NCBI RefSeq assembly: GCF_003326795.1
Contig: NZ_JPWI01000001.1
Coordinates: 372,001-436,000, forward strand
DNA length: 64,000 bases
Direction of reading: 5' to 3'
Source of the DNA: Thalassospira profundimaris
Lineage (GTDB): Bacteria > Pseudomonadota > Alphaproteobacteria > Rhodospirillales > Thalassospiraceae
Shown here one piece after another: positions 53,201-61,684 of the stretch (positions within the stretch are counted from its first letter, which is position 1; every line of letters starts with the position of its first letter). The notes under the pieces are model-generated. The model worked only from the letters and a program-made list of their open reading frames with translations, ran no database searches and had not been told where the DNA came from. The position numbers and the translations under genes are program-made.

Positions 53201-53322
53201 GTCGGATCTTCGTCAGTTCGATTGCCCGCAAGGCTTAGGAACAGTGTGGTCTGCCAAAAGTTTGAAGGTGCAACCTTACAGATATGATCGCCATGGTAAG
53301 CCCCTGTTTCAGGGGCTTTTTT
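53201..53322 (+). ncRNA. possible small RNA ending in an orphan terminator
   Basis: A 122-nt stretch between the porin 1 terminator and a second strong intrinsic terminator. It holds no supported gene, so an independent short transcript would be the simplest reason for the second terminator. No clear promoter is visible, so it may instead be a backup terminator for porin 1 read-through. Confidence 0.25.
53298..53322 (+). terminator. orphan intrinsic terminator
   Basis: Perfect stem AAGCCCCT (53298-53305) / AGGGGCTT (53311-53318) with loop GTTTC and trailing T. There is no gene immediately upstream. Confidence 0.85.
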
Positions 53323-53417
53323 GTTGGTTTGATGGAGGTTACAGCGAGGGGGGCTCTTTTAATGTCTGTTGTGCAGCAGGCTAAGATCTGTCTTGTGGGA
53401 GATTTCGTCGTGCACAA

Positions 53418-53629
53418 TTAATGACCAATGTATATTTATCGTGTAAATGATCATTTCCACATCTCCTTTGTCCTGAATTAAGTGACTAATGTCTCCGTTA
53501 ATGTGAAATGAGATCCGAAATATCTCCATGAAAATAGCGATATATTGTCGAATATCGTGTCATAAATGCAACACTGCGATATTTAAATGACCAATGGTTA
53601 GTTAAGTGTATTGACCATGAGTCATTTAA
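53418..53629. promoter_or_regulatory. repeated TTAAATGACCAATG-type operator motifs before porin 2
   Basis: In 212 bp the motif occurs at 53418 (TTAATGACCAATG), 53478 (TTAAGTGACTAATG), 53583 (TTAAATGACCAATG) and, inverted, 53616-53629 (CATGAGTCATTTAA). A looser copy lies at 53498, and a 12-bp palindrome AAATGATCATTT at 53445-53456. The region is AT-rich and non-coding. The pattern suggests a multi-site regulator of the second porin; no known consensus was recognised. Confidence 0.6.
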
Positions 53630-53710
53630 TTGGCTTTATGGCCCTCGACAGATTGAAGGGCCGCTCGGTTCAACCCTTCATTCCCGAAACGTCATTCTTT
53701 GAGGGTAAAG

Positions 53711-54739
53711 ATGAAAAAGATTCTTTTTGCTTCCAGCGCACTTGTCGCTGTAGCTGTCGCAGGCAACGCTCAGGCTTCTGAGAAAATCCAGCTTGAAGTT
53801 GGTGGTTACATGGAGCAGTGGGCTGGCTTTGCTGACCAGGACATTGGTGAGCGTAAAAACGCCTTCCAGTCCGATACCGAAGTTCACTTCAAAGGTAAAA
53901 CCACCCTTGATAACGGCATCGAAGTTGGTGCGGTCATCGAGCTTGAAGGTGAAACCTCTGACGACCAGATCGACGAACAGTACCTGTTCGTAAACGGCGG
54001 TTTCGGTCAGTTCAAACTGGGTAAAGACGACTCGGCTGCTGATTCGCTTGGCATCACCGCACCGTCTGTTGGCCCGGTAGGTGTTAACGACGGCGACCTG
54101 ACCAACTGGGTTGACGCATACCTGATTGACACCGTTCCGTCGAGCGGCGACCAGAAGCGCGTTACCTACTTCACCCCGAATTTCGGTGGCTTCCAGGCTG
54201 GCGTTTCCTATGCTGACGACAGCGGTTCGAACAACAACGACACCGCAACCGGTGGCGACAACATCGTTTCTGCTGGCGCGAGCTACCAGGCTGACTTCGA
54301 TGGCATTTCCTTCGGTGTTTCTGCTGTTGGCGAAAACCAGGGCGAAGGCAACTGGTACGGTGTTGGTGCGAATGTTGGCTTTGGCAACTTCACCGTTGGT
54401 TCTTCCTGGGGTCACATCGAAGACGATTACGCACAGGGCAAGAACTCCAAAACTGCTGGTGACACCGACGCATATGACGTAGGCGTTTCCTATGCAATGG
54501 ATGCTGCCAAAGTTTCCCTGACCTATGGTTATGCTGAATACGGCAACCGCAAAGTTGGTTCCACCTCGGCAACCAGCACCGGCGAAGTCAGCACCGTTGA
54601 TCTTGGTCTTGCTTACACCCTTGGCGCAGGCGTGACTTGGAAGTCCTCGATCTTCTGGTTCGACGACGAAGCTGATAGCGCAAGCATCGCAGACAATGAC
54701 GGTTACGGCGCTGTAACCGGTCTGGTTCTGAACTTCTAA
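53711..54739 (+). CDS. outer-membrane porin (second tandem copy)
   Basis: A 342-residue porin with signal peptide MKKILFASSALVAVAVAGNAQA, closely matching porin 1 in signal, strand order and C-terminus (YTLGAGVTWKSSIFWF and a final GAVTGLVLNF). Differences cluster in loop regions, as for pore loops that select substrates. The upstream region differs completely from that of porin 1 and carries repeated operator-like motifs, so the two copies are probably regulated differently. ATG 53711 has GAGGG upstream. Confidence 0.92.
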   Translation: MKKILFASSALVAVAVAGNAQASEKIQLEVGGYMEQWAGFADQDIGERKNAFQSDTEVHFKGKTTLDNGIEVGAVIELEGETSDDQIDEQYLFVNGGFGQFKLGKDDSAADSLGITAPSVGPVGVNDGDLTNWVDAYLIDTVPSSGDQKRVTYFTPNFGGFQAGVSYADDSGSNNNDTATGGDNIVSAGASYQADFDGISFGVSAVGENQGEGNWYGVGANVGFGNFTVGSSWGHIEDDYAQGKNSKTAGDTDAYDVGVSYAMDAAKVSLTYGYAEYGNRKVGSTSATSTGEVSTVDLGLAYTLGAGVTWKSSIFWFDDEADSASIADNDGYGAVTGLVLNF

Positions 54740-54763
54740 TTCTTCGGAATTGGATACAGACGA

Positions 54764-54794
54764 AGAAGGGGTGGCTTTGGCCACCCCTTCTTTT
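54764..54794 (+). terminator. intrinsic terminator of porin 2
   Basis: Perfect 12-bp stem AGAAGGGGTGGC (54764-54775) / GCCACCCCTTCT (54780-54791), loop TTTG, then TTT. Confidence 0.95.
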
Positions 54795-54836
54795 GTTTGA
54801 ACGCCATCAATGGGGATATGAACGTCGATCTGGTGT

Positions 54837-56057
54837 TCAGCTCAGATTCAGGTCGGTTTTGAGTTTTTCAAGAATATCAGGTGCTTGCTGGTCGAGTTGT
54901 ACAACACAAGGTACCGGGTGATCTGTCACCATTGCGATGGCCAAAGCCGGATCGCTTTTTTGGGGTAATTGGCCGAGTTCAGCTGCAGACAGGTTCAAGC
55001 TTCCCATACAGCCGATTTTTCCATCTGCTGTTGCCCGCACTTTGGCAAGACCACATGGCGCGGCGCAATGGGGACCGACAAAATCACTTTGCCAGCTTTG
55101 TAAATTCTGATGCCGTCCCTGAAGAATATTGGCCGAGGCAGAGCTATATATGCCAAGACCGGGGGTTTGAAACAGCTTGGTGATATGGGCCGGGCCGCTA
55201 TCGGCAACCACCATATAATCCTGCTCTGAAACGAAATTTACCAGATCACCGATTGTTTTGAAGCCATCAATCATCCGGACGTTTTCTGATTCGAAATCTC
55301 CGAGGGCTGCCTTATAGGCCTTCATCACCCCCTGATAGGCATTCAGAACGATTGTTATCCTTGTGTTCTTCTGATCGAGAAATGTTGTGATCTTGCGCAC
55401 AAGATCAATTGGCAAAGTTCGTAATGGCGATGATGCCATCGGCACAATCCCGATCTGCATTTCAGGGCCAGCGCCAACTTTGCGGGGGGGCAGAGGACTG
55501 AGCGGGATATCAAAGGCTTCGCACAACGCTTCTTCCGGATTAACCGGCATGGTCGCGATATCTTTCCAGCCCTCCATCTCGCTCAGGTCAATCACATGGT
55601 CGAACCGGGCAAGTTGTTTGGCGGAGATAAAAAGCTGATAAATCTCGATATCGGGGACCAGCGCAAAGATGTCCGAGGCCGCACCGCTATTTAGCACCCC
55701 AATTCTGATCGAGGGATAAAGCAGACGAAGGGCCTTGAGGAAAAGTGTCATGCCAACACAATCGCCCAGCGCATCATCAGGCACCAGAAACAGTACGGAA
55801 TTTCGGGAAAAATCGGTATCTGCCCATTTTGCACGTGGAAGTACCTGAAACCGAAAAGCATCCGACTTGATATTGACACCTTTGGCAGTACCAAGAACCT
55901 GTTGGCGCAAAAGGGAATTTACGCGCGTAAAATAAACAGGACTGTCGTCAGATTGCTGAATTAAAGCGGTGCTGACATTGGGCAAGCCAAACTGAAAGGC
56001 GTGTCTGGAGGCAAATCGCGAGAATGTTTTGCGCGATGGGTGCAGATGGCGGGGCAT
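54837..56057 (-). CDS. glycosyltransferase family 9 (heptosyltransferase-like) protein
   Basis: A 406-residue protein with a two-domain GT-B layout. The N-terminal part has VLFLVPDDALGDCVGMTLFLKALRLLYP; the C-terminal donor-site region has VADSGPAHITKLFQTPGLGIY, matching the GT9 pattern DSGPMHLA. GT9 enzymes add heptose or other sugars to lipopolysaccharide core. A late C-rich segment (GPHCAAPCGLAKVRATADGKIGC) is unusual for a heptosyltransferase. It is downstream of the ThiE-like gene, 38 bp away, in the same direction. Confidence 0.82.
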   Translation of the reverse strand: MPRHLHPSRKTFSRFASRHAFQFGLPNVSTALIQQSDDSPVYFTRVNSLLRQQVLGTAKGVNIKSDAFRFQVLPRAKWADTDFSRNSVLFLVPDDALGDCVGMTLFLKALRLLYPSIRIGVLNSGAASDIFALVPDIEIYQLFISAKQLARFDHVIDLSEMEGWKDIATMPVNPEEALCEAFDIPLSPLPPRKVGAGPEMQIGIVPMASSPLRTLPIDLVRKITTFLDQKNTRITIVLNAYQGVMKAYKAALGDFESENVRMIDGFKTIGDLVNFVSEQDYMVVADSGPAHITKLFQTPGLGIYSSASANILQGRHQNLQSWQSDFVGPHCAAPCGLAKVRATADGKIGCMGSLNLSAAELGQLPQKSDPALAIAMVTDHPVPCVVQLDQQAPDILEKLKTDLNLS

Positions 56058-56095
56058 TTTGCAGTGGTTCTCCGATCAACCGGATTTGGGCGGTT

Positions 56096-56728
56096 TCAGC
56101 CAGAAGAAAACCCTATCCCGGCCAAAGAAGCAAGGGATGAGGACCGCAGATTTCTGCATGTTTTTGCATTAATCCCGCCAAGCCCGATCGGGGTGATGCC
56201 CAGATGTTTGCAGATACTCGCCATGTGCAAAACCGTTCTGTGCGAAAGGGTTGGTGCGCCGGGATGGCTTCTGGTTGGAAATACCGGCGAGATCAAGACA
56301 CCATCGGGGCGATATCTGGCCGGGAGTAATGCGAGGTGTCTCAGCGTCAGCATGTCGTGACAGGCCGATGTCACGACGATATCACGTGGAATTTGCCAAT
56401 AGATATGCGGCGTTTGCAGGATGCGATATTGCGGAAGATGAAGCCCGTCTGCCGAAACCGTAAGGGCCAGCGAAAGGTCATTTGCCACCAGAAACGGGAT
56501 GTGGCGCGCCCGACATATCTGGCGCAATGTTGCGGCCAGGCGGGCGCGATGGGGATGATCGTAATGGCGAAAAATAACCATGCTGTCGGGCGGTAATTGC
56601 TTGATTGCTGCCACCGGATCGGGCAAACGCAGATCATCTGTAATCAGAATTACCGGCGCAATGACACCTGTTGGCCCGCCATTGCGCAAATTGAGTTGGC
56701 GCGCCTGCTTTATCAGGGTGTCATCCAT
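56096..56728 (-). CDS. ThiE/TenI-like protein
   Basis: A 210-residue protein with the TIM-barrel pattern of thiamine phosphate synthase/TenI: VILITDDLRLPDP, DGLHLPQYRI (GxHLxQ), VTSACHDMLTL, DGVLISPVFPTRSHPG (xSPVFPTxS) and PIGLGGINAKT. The catalytic lysine and pyrophosphate-binding set of true ThiE are not obvious, so it may be a TenI-type regulator or a degenerate copy. Start at 56728 is chosen; starts further upstream would overlap the divergent yggS promoter. No ThiD/ThiG neighbours are present. Confidence 0.78.
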   Translation of the reverse strand: MDDTLIKQARQLNLRNGGPTGVIAPVILITDDLRLPDPVAAIKQLPPDSMVIFRHYDHPHRARLAATLRQICRARHIPFLVANDLSLALTVSADGLHLPQYRILQTPHIYWQIPRDIVVTSACHDMLTLRHLALLPARYRPDGVLISPVFPTRSHPGAPTLSHRTVLHMASICKHLGITPIGLGGINAKTCRNLRSSSLASLAGIGFSSG

Positions 56729-56795
56729 TGATACAATCCTGGTTCTGCACGTTTGGGGCGTGCATTCTTTGCCACCGTTTAAAGGCCCATCATCC

Positions 56796-57491
56796 ATGAG
56801 CGATAATGATCTGTCACCCGGCAAGAACGATGTTGCCGAAAATCTTGCTGAAATTCAGGGCAATATCAACACTGCCTGTGCTGCGGTAAAGCGCGATCCG
56901 GCCGAGGTCACCCTTGTCTGTGTCAGCAAGAATCATGAAGCAGATCATGTTCGCAAGGCACTTGTTGATGGCAGGCGCGTCTTTGGCGAAAACCGGGTGC
57001 AGGAGGCGGCCGGAAAATGGCCGGGCCTGCGCGCAGAATTTCCCGATATCGAACTTCATCTGATCGGGCCGCTTCAGACCAACAAGCTCAAGGATGCGGT
57101 TGCGCTGTTTGATGTGATTGAGACCGTTGATCGCCCGAAACTTGCCAATGCATTGGCCAAGCATCGCGACAATACGGGGCTTTGCCCCGACCTGTTCATT
57201 CAAATCAATACCGGCGAAGAAGATCAGAAGACCGGAATTTCGCCCGGCGATGCCGATGAATTTATCAGAATGTGTCGTGATGAGCTGAAACTTCCGATCC
57301 GGGGATTGATGTGCATTCCCCCCGTCGATGAAGAACCGGCACCGCATTTTGCACTGCTTGGCAAGATTGCCGAGCGTCACGGATTGAAAATCAAAAGCAT
57401 GGGCATGAGCGGCGATTACGAGGCCGCAATCCGGCTTGGCGCCACCCATATCCGGGTTGGTACGGCAATTTTCGGGTCTCGCGGCTATTAA
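56796..57491 (+). CDS. yggS: YggS-family PLP-binding protein
   Basis: A 231-residue single-domain PLP protein (alanine racemase barrel) that buffers pyridoxal phosphate and supports vitamin B6 and amino acid homeostasis. The PLP lysine lies in VTLVCVSKNH. GENRVQEAAGKW and LHLIGPLQTNKLKDAV are typical; GMSGDYEAAIRLGATHIRVGTAIFG is the phosphate-binding end. The ATG at 56796 gives the standard start; upstream extension to 56580 runs through the divergent ThiE-like gene's promoter. Confidence 0.95.
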   Translation: MSDNDLSPGKNDVAENLAEIQGNINTACAAVKRDPAEVTLVCVSKNHEADHVRKALVDGRRVFGENRVQEAAGKWPGLRAEFPDIELHLIGPLQTNKLKDAVALFDVIETVDRPKLANALAKHRDNTGLCPDLFIQINTGEEDQKTGISPGDADEFIRMCRDELKLPIRGLMCIPPVDEEPAPHFALLGKIAERHGLKIKSMGMSGDYEAAIRLGATHIRVGTAIFGSRGY

Positions 57492-57614
57492 ATGCTCAAA
57501 ACAGCCTTAAATCGGCGTATTTTTTGAGGGTTTAATCTTAAAAATAGTAAATATCACGTGCCTGAGAGCTTAAATCCTGTAAATTTATCCGAAAATCGAC
57601 ATTTTTCGATTTCC

Positions 57615-57623
57615 TGTGGATAA
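57615..57623 (-). promoter_or_regulatory. isolated perfect DnaA box
   Basis: TGTGGATAA, the complement of TTATCCACA, in the 224-bp gap between yggS and the response regulator gene. A single site, possibly chance. Confidence 0.4.
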
Positions 57624-57666
57624 TCAGGCCGATTTCATAGACGTCCGGGTCGACGGTTTGTGACAA

Positions 57667-57693
57667 AAAAATCCCGTAAAAACGGGATTTTTT
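57667..57693. terminator. bidirectional terminator between yggS and the response regulator
   Basis: AAAAATCCCGT (57667-57677) / ACGGGATTTTT (57682-57692) with loop AAAA; T runs serve both strands. Confidence 0.9.
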
Positions 57694-57715
57694 GTTTAAC
57701 GGCTGAAATCTCGGG

Positions 57716-58405
57716 TTACGGGATCAGTTTGTAACCGCCAGGCTCCGTGATCAGGATTGCGGCATTGGATGGATCTTTTTCGATTTTCTGACGTAACCGA
57801 TAGACGTGGGTTTCAAGCGTATGCGTCGTAACCCCGGCATTGTAGCCCCAAACCTCGTCCAAAAGGGTCTCGCGGGTGACCGGCTTGTCACCAGCCCGGA
57901 ACAGGAATTTCAGGATCGAGGTTTCCTTTTCGGTCAGGCGGACCTTCTTTTCGGTTGCGGTTTCGATCAGGATTTTCGCACTTGGCTGGAAACTGTAGGG
58001 GCCAATCACAAAAACGGCATCCTCGCTTTGTTCATGCTGGCGGATATGGGCACGAATGCGCGCAAGCAGGACATTAAGCCGAAAGGGTTTGGTGACATAG
58101 TCATTGGCCCCCGATTCAAGGCCAAGAATGGTATCGGAATCGCTATTGGCACCGGTCAGCATGATGATCGGTGATTTTACACCGGCCCGGCGCATGAGCT
58201 TGCACACATCGCGACCATCCATATCGGGCAATCCGACATCAAGCAGGATCACATCAAAATAGGAGTCCTTGGCGGCTTCAAGCGCGTCTGTCCCGCTTTT
58301 GGCGACCACGCATTCAAACTCTTCATGCAGTCGGAGCTGTTCGGTCAATGACTGGCTGAGCGCTGCATCATCTTCGACCACAAGAACCTGTTTACCTGTC
58401 GACAT
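57716..58405 (-). CDS. OmpR-family response regulator
   Basis: A 229-residue two-domain regulator. Receiver domain ~1-115: acidic pocket E11-D12-D13, phosphoacceptor D56 (ILLDVGLPDMDG), and K in YVTKPF. The winged-helix effector domain ~135-225 ends LETHVYRLRQKIEKDPSNAAILITEPGGYKLI. No histidine kinase is adjacent, so it is orphan. Its effector end resembles the essential alphaproteobacterial envelope regulator CenR, but a firm assignment needs comparison. Confidence 0.9.
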   Translation of the reverse strand: MSTGKQVLVVEDDAALSQSLTEQLRLHEEFECVVAKSGTDALEAAKDSYFDVILLDVGLPDMDGRDVCKLMRRAGVKSPIIMLTGANSDSDTILGLESGANDYVTKPFRLNVLLARIRAHIRQHEQSEDAVFVIGPYSFQPSAKILIETATEKKVRLTEKETSILKFLFRAGDKPVTRETLLDEVWGYNAGVTTHTLETHVYRLRQKIEKDPSNAAILITEPGGYKLIP

Positions 58406-58792
58406 TCACCATCCCTTGCTGCTTGCGCGATCCGGTCTATATATTGGGCCTGCCTTACTGCCGGATACATTCTTGTTTTTCTGGAACATCCGGGCCAGCC
58501 CGCCCTATATAAAGTACATAACCTAGGATCAGCGCCTTAAAGTGCATTTTCAAGAACAAACTGTTTTCGCTTTAACCCTGTGCAGGACCCAGTTTACTTA
58601 ATACAGTCACGTCGTCGGTTTATCCGGACAGTTTTGTCGTAAAATCTTGAAAGATGTTTATCTTCCTGCGATTTTGCGCAGCACTTGGAAACGAACCAGA
58701 CAGACCAATGCGGTTATATTAAGTAATCCGGGTCCTTATCCAGCCCCATACCCACCGGATCGCGATGTTGTGATCACAAAGACAAGATAACG
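58406..58792. other. divergent intergenic region between the response regulator and ribA
   Basis: 387 bp holding two divergent promoters. AT-rich patches (58500-58520, 58590-58640) are present. No FMN riboswitch motif was seen before ribA, and no gene or RNA is supported. Confidence 0.4.
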
Positions 58793-59950
58793 ATGACTCA
58801 AAGTTCTGCCGCCCCGGCCCAAAATAACAGCAATCTGACCCCGGCCACCGATCTGGTGACTGTGTCGCGCGCCGTGGCCGATTTGCGCCGTGGCGAGATC
58901 GTCCTGGTGCAGGGCCATGACAATGGTGAAGCCCACAGCGTTGCCGTGATTGCCGCAGAACCCCTGTCGCAGATCGGTTTTGATCGCCTGTGTGATATTG
59001 CCCGCGAAGGCGAAGCTCCGGCAATTGTTATTCCGCGCGTTCGGGCAAAATCCTTGGGGCGGGCATGCAAGAATGATCCGTTTATCGCCTTTGTCAGTGC
59101 GGATCGATCAGGCATCAATGCCGATCGTCTGGGCGAGATCGCCAATCCGTTGCTTGATCTTGATGCATTGCCAAAGGGCGACTGGCGCCCGGTTTCGATG
59201 GCCGAAAGTGCCGCCATTCGTCTGGCCAAACTTGCCCGTCTTTTGCCTGCTGTCGTAACCGTACCGGTTGCGCCCGATCAGCTTGAAAACCTTGCGCGTG
59301 CCCAGAATTTGCTGGTGCTGCAATCAGAAAGCATCAATGGATATGAAAATGCCTCGGCAGCAAGTCTGCGCGAGGTCAGCCAAGCCCGCGTGCCGCTGGA
59401 AAATGCCGAAAATGCAACCGTGATTGCGTTTCGTCCCGAAGATGGCGGGCAGGAGCATCTGGCAATCGTGATTGACGAACCGGCCAAGGACAAGCCGGTT
59501 CTGATCCGCCTGCATTCTGAATGTTTCACCGGTGATCTGATCGGATCACTGCGCTGCGACTGCGGACCACAATTACGTGGCGCGATTTCAGAAATCTCGC
59601 GGGGCGGGCAGGGTGGCATTGTGCTGTATCTGCGTCAGGAAGGACGTGGCATCGGACTGGTCAATAAACTGCGGGCCTATGCCTTGCAGGATCGTGGTTT
59701 TGATACACTTGATGCCAACGAAGAGCTTGGCTTTGATGCCGATGAACGTGTGTACCGCCCTGCGGCCGAAATGTTGCGCCAGTTGGGATTTGAAACGGTG
59801 CGTTTGCTGACCAACAACCCGGAAAAGATGTCGGGTCTTGAAAGCTGGGGGGTGAAAGTGTCGGAACGTGTTCCGCACAAATTCCCGTCCAATGGTCATA
59901 ATGAATTCTATCTTCAGACCAAGAAAGAGCGGGCCGGGCATCTGTTCTAG
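58793..59950 (+). CDS. ribA: GTP cyclohydrolase II with degenerate DHBP-synthase-like N-domain
   Basis: A 385-residue enzyme opening riboflavin synthesis from GTP. The C-terminal half (~185-385) has the GCHII zinc site C-F-T-G-D-L-I-G-S-L-R-C-D-C-G, and LYLRQEGRGIGLVNKLRAY, then LLTNNPEKMSGLE. The N-terminal half (~25-170) resembles the RibB fold (GEIVLVQGHDN ... VAVIAAE) but lacks the catalytic acidic DRENEGD stretch, so it should not make DHBP. This architecture is known in other alphaproteobacterial RibA proteins. Confidence 0.92.
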   Translation: MTQSSAAPAQNNSNLTPATDLVTVSRAVADLRRGEIVLVQGHDNGEAHSVAVIAAEPLSQIGFDRLCDIAREGEAPAIVIPRVRAKSLGRACKNDPFIAFVSADRSGINADRLGEIANPLLDLDALPKGDWRPVSMAESAAIRLAKLARLLPAVVTVPVAPDQLENLARAQNLLVLQSESINGYENASAASLREVSQARVPLENAENATVIAFRPEDGGQEHLAIVIDEPAKDKPVLIRLHSECFTGDLIGSLRCDCGPQLRGAISEISRGGQGGIVLYLRQEGRGIGLVNKLRAYALQDRGFDTLDANEELGFDADERVYRPAAEMLRQLGFETVRLLTNNPEKMSGLESWGVKVSERVPHKFPSNGHNEFYLQTKKERAGHLF

Positions 59951-60042
59951 GGTACCCGGCAGAAGATTCCGACAGGCAGGAATGCGTCGGATCTACTAAG
60001 AATAAAATCCTTATTTTTCAATTAGTTAATTAAATCCCAAAT

Positions 60043-60058
60043 TGGCACTCCTTTTGCA
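60043..60058 (+). promoter_or_regulatory. sigma-54 (RpoN) promoter
   Basis: TGGCACTCCTTTTGCA: the -24 TGGCAC and -12 TTGCA elements have the exact 12-bp spacing between the GG and GC dinucleotides. The transcription start should fall near 60070, 15 bp before the ATG of the next gene. The AT-rich upstream flank could bind an enhancer-binding activator or IHF. Confidence 0.88.
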
Positions 60059-60084
60059 AATTATCTGGCAAAAGGAGGACAATC

Positions 60085-61605
60085 ATGTCGATTGGTGCAA
60101 ATTGGCGGCAAATTTCGCCCGGTAGCGTTCCGGGCGTCGCGGGGGATGTGGCAGGCAACAAGTTTGCCCAGTCCAATGCGGCTGACCAGCTTTCCGATAC
60201 ATCGGAAGGCCGAAGCTTTTCCGAATATATGTTCGGCAAGGACGGCTTTGAATTCAGCGATGTGATTGATGTAATTAATCCCCTGCAACATATTCCCGGT
60301 GTCGGGATGATTTACCGGTCGCTGACCGGTGACGAACTGGGTAACGGTGCGCGTGTCGTTGGTGGCGGGCTGTTTGGCGGGGTCTTTGGCCTTGCCGGGG
60401 CGGCAATTGATGCCGTGGTTGATGCTGTGACCGGTGAAGATACCGGCGCGCACGTCATGGCCTTTGTCGGGGACAGCTTTGGTGGTGGTTCCGGCGATGC
60501 CGGGACGGCGATTGCCGATGCGTCCGAAAACCCCGCAACACCGACCAATGTCGCAGCCTTTGACGGTACCTATCAAGGGGATCTGGTTCTTCCCTGGATG
60601 GCCGGGCCGCAAACAGCACCATCCGGTCTTGCAAGCACCTCAGCGGCAGAGCAGGAAACGATTGTGCAAACTGCACCCACCACCCCGGTTGACCAGACCA
60701 TTCTGGCATCGGCCAATACTGTCTCGAACGCAGCTGCCTATGGCATCAAGGCAAGTGATCTGAATCTGCCCTGGGGTCAAAGCGCGGCATCGGTACAACC
60801 GATAGCAAATCCGGTGCTGCAGGCACAGCAAGCTGTACAAATGCAGCCGCAATCCGAGCCCCAGCTTGGTCAGGCCGAAAGCGCAAGCCGGCTGCCCGCC
60901 AATGATCCCGCAGAACTGGCCGTTGCCATGGCCTCAGCGGGAACCACTAACCCGGTATCGAACGTCAAACAGACCATTGCGTCAAACTCATCTGCCAGTG
61001 ATGGCCTTCGTCGCCCGACATTTAGCAATGATGGCGGCAATACGGTATGGGCACGCGCGCAAAATGGCGGACGCCTGAGTCGTGAAGCAAATACAATGGC
61101 AATTTCTTCTGAGATGGCTGAATACCAAGCGCGTGAATCAAAGCGTGTGTCGGGTGCCTCGGCTAAACAATCATCGCTTAATGGTGTGTTGGATAAGGTG
61201 AACAATCCGGGCACTCAAGATCGGTCAAATCTTGGCGGCGGAGAACCGTTATCCGCTGCCGAAATGGCAGCACGGTTTAACGCAGCCCTTGGGCGTGACA
61301 AGGCACAGACCATGGCAGCAGAAGCCGTTGCCAGCAGCAATGCGGTCGCCGATCAGGGGACTATGACAGCGCGCCCGGTCAGCCACAGTAGCGATACGCG
61401 CTTGAATAATGCGACAAACAATACGGCCAACAGCGCAGCAGAGGACGCAGCCGAAATGCACCCCCTGATGGAACGCGCATCAAGCCATATCGGGACAGAA
61501 GAACCGGTCGGTGCATGGTTCAGTCAGACCATGATGGACGGGTTGAAGAAATATCAGGCCATGCAAAAGCAAAACCAGCCCCAATCGACGGGCAATGCCA
61601 TCTGA
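60085..61605 (+). CDS. unknown protein controlled by a sigma-54 promoter
   Basis: A 506-residue protein with no recognised enzyme domain. AAAGGAGG precedes the ATG at 60085. Residues ~52-135 form a conserved-looking block: GKDGFEFSDVIDVINPLQHIPG, SLTGDELGNGARVVGG, and a Gly/Ala-rich hydrophobic stretch (glycine-zipper-like) near 93-115. The middle ~150-440 is low-complexity, rich in Ala, Ser, Thr, Gln and Asn. The C-terminus HPLMERASSH ... GAWFSQTMMDGLKKYQAM is a short helix. No signal peptide is visible. Sigma-54 dependence in this class suggests a flagellar, surface or nitrogen-regulated role; this is inference. Confidence 0.75.
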   Translation: MSIGANWRQISPGSVPGVAGDVAGNKFAQSNAADQLSDTSEGRSFSEYMFGKDGFEFSDVIDVINPLQHIPGVGMIYRSLTGDELGNGARVVGGGLFGGVFGLAGAAIDAVVDAVTGEDTGAHVMAFVGDSFGGGSGDAGTAIADASENPATPTNVAAFDGTYQGDLVLPWMAGPQTAPSGLASTSAAEQETIVQTAPTTPVDQTILASANTVSNAAAYGIKASDLNLPWGQSAASVQPIANPVLQAQQAVQMQPQSEPQLGQAESASRLPANDPAELAVAMASAGTTNPVSNVKQTIASNSSASDGLRRPTFSNDGGNTVWARAQNGGRLSREANTMAISSEMAEYQARESKRVSGASAKQSSLNGVLDKVNNPGTQDRSNLGGGEPLSAAEMAARFNAALGRDKAQTMAAEAVASSNAVADQGTMTARPVSHSSDTRLNNATNNTANSAAEDAAEMHPLMERASSHIGTEEPVGAWFSQTMMDGLKKYQAMQKQNQPQSTGNAI

Positions 61606-61631
61606 TCGTCCTTGGCAATGCCGCGTTTAAA

Positions 61632-61662
61632 AAAGCCCGCCTGTGATGCACAAGCGGGCTTT
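61632..61662. terminator. bidirectional terminator before trpS
   Basis: AAAGCCCGC (61632-61640) / GCGGGCTTT (61654-61662) with an inner TGTG/CACA stem. Serves the unknown gene and convergent trpS. Confidence 0.85.
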
Positions 61663-61684
61663 GTCATTTCAAACGGTGATCTGA

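Noticed and set aside
58406..58792. FMN riboswitch upstream of ribA
   Set aside because: The conserved RFN sequence blocks could not be found.
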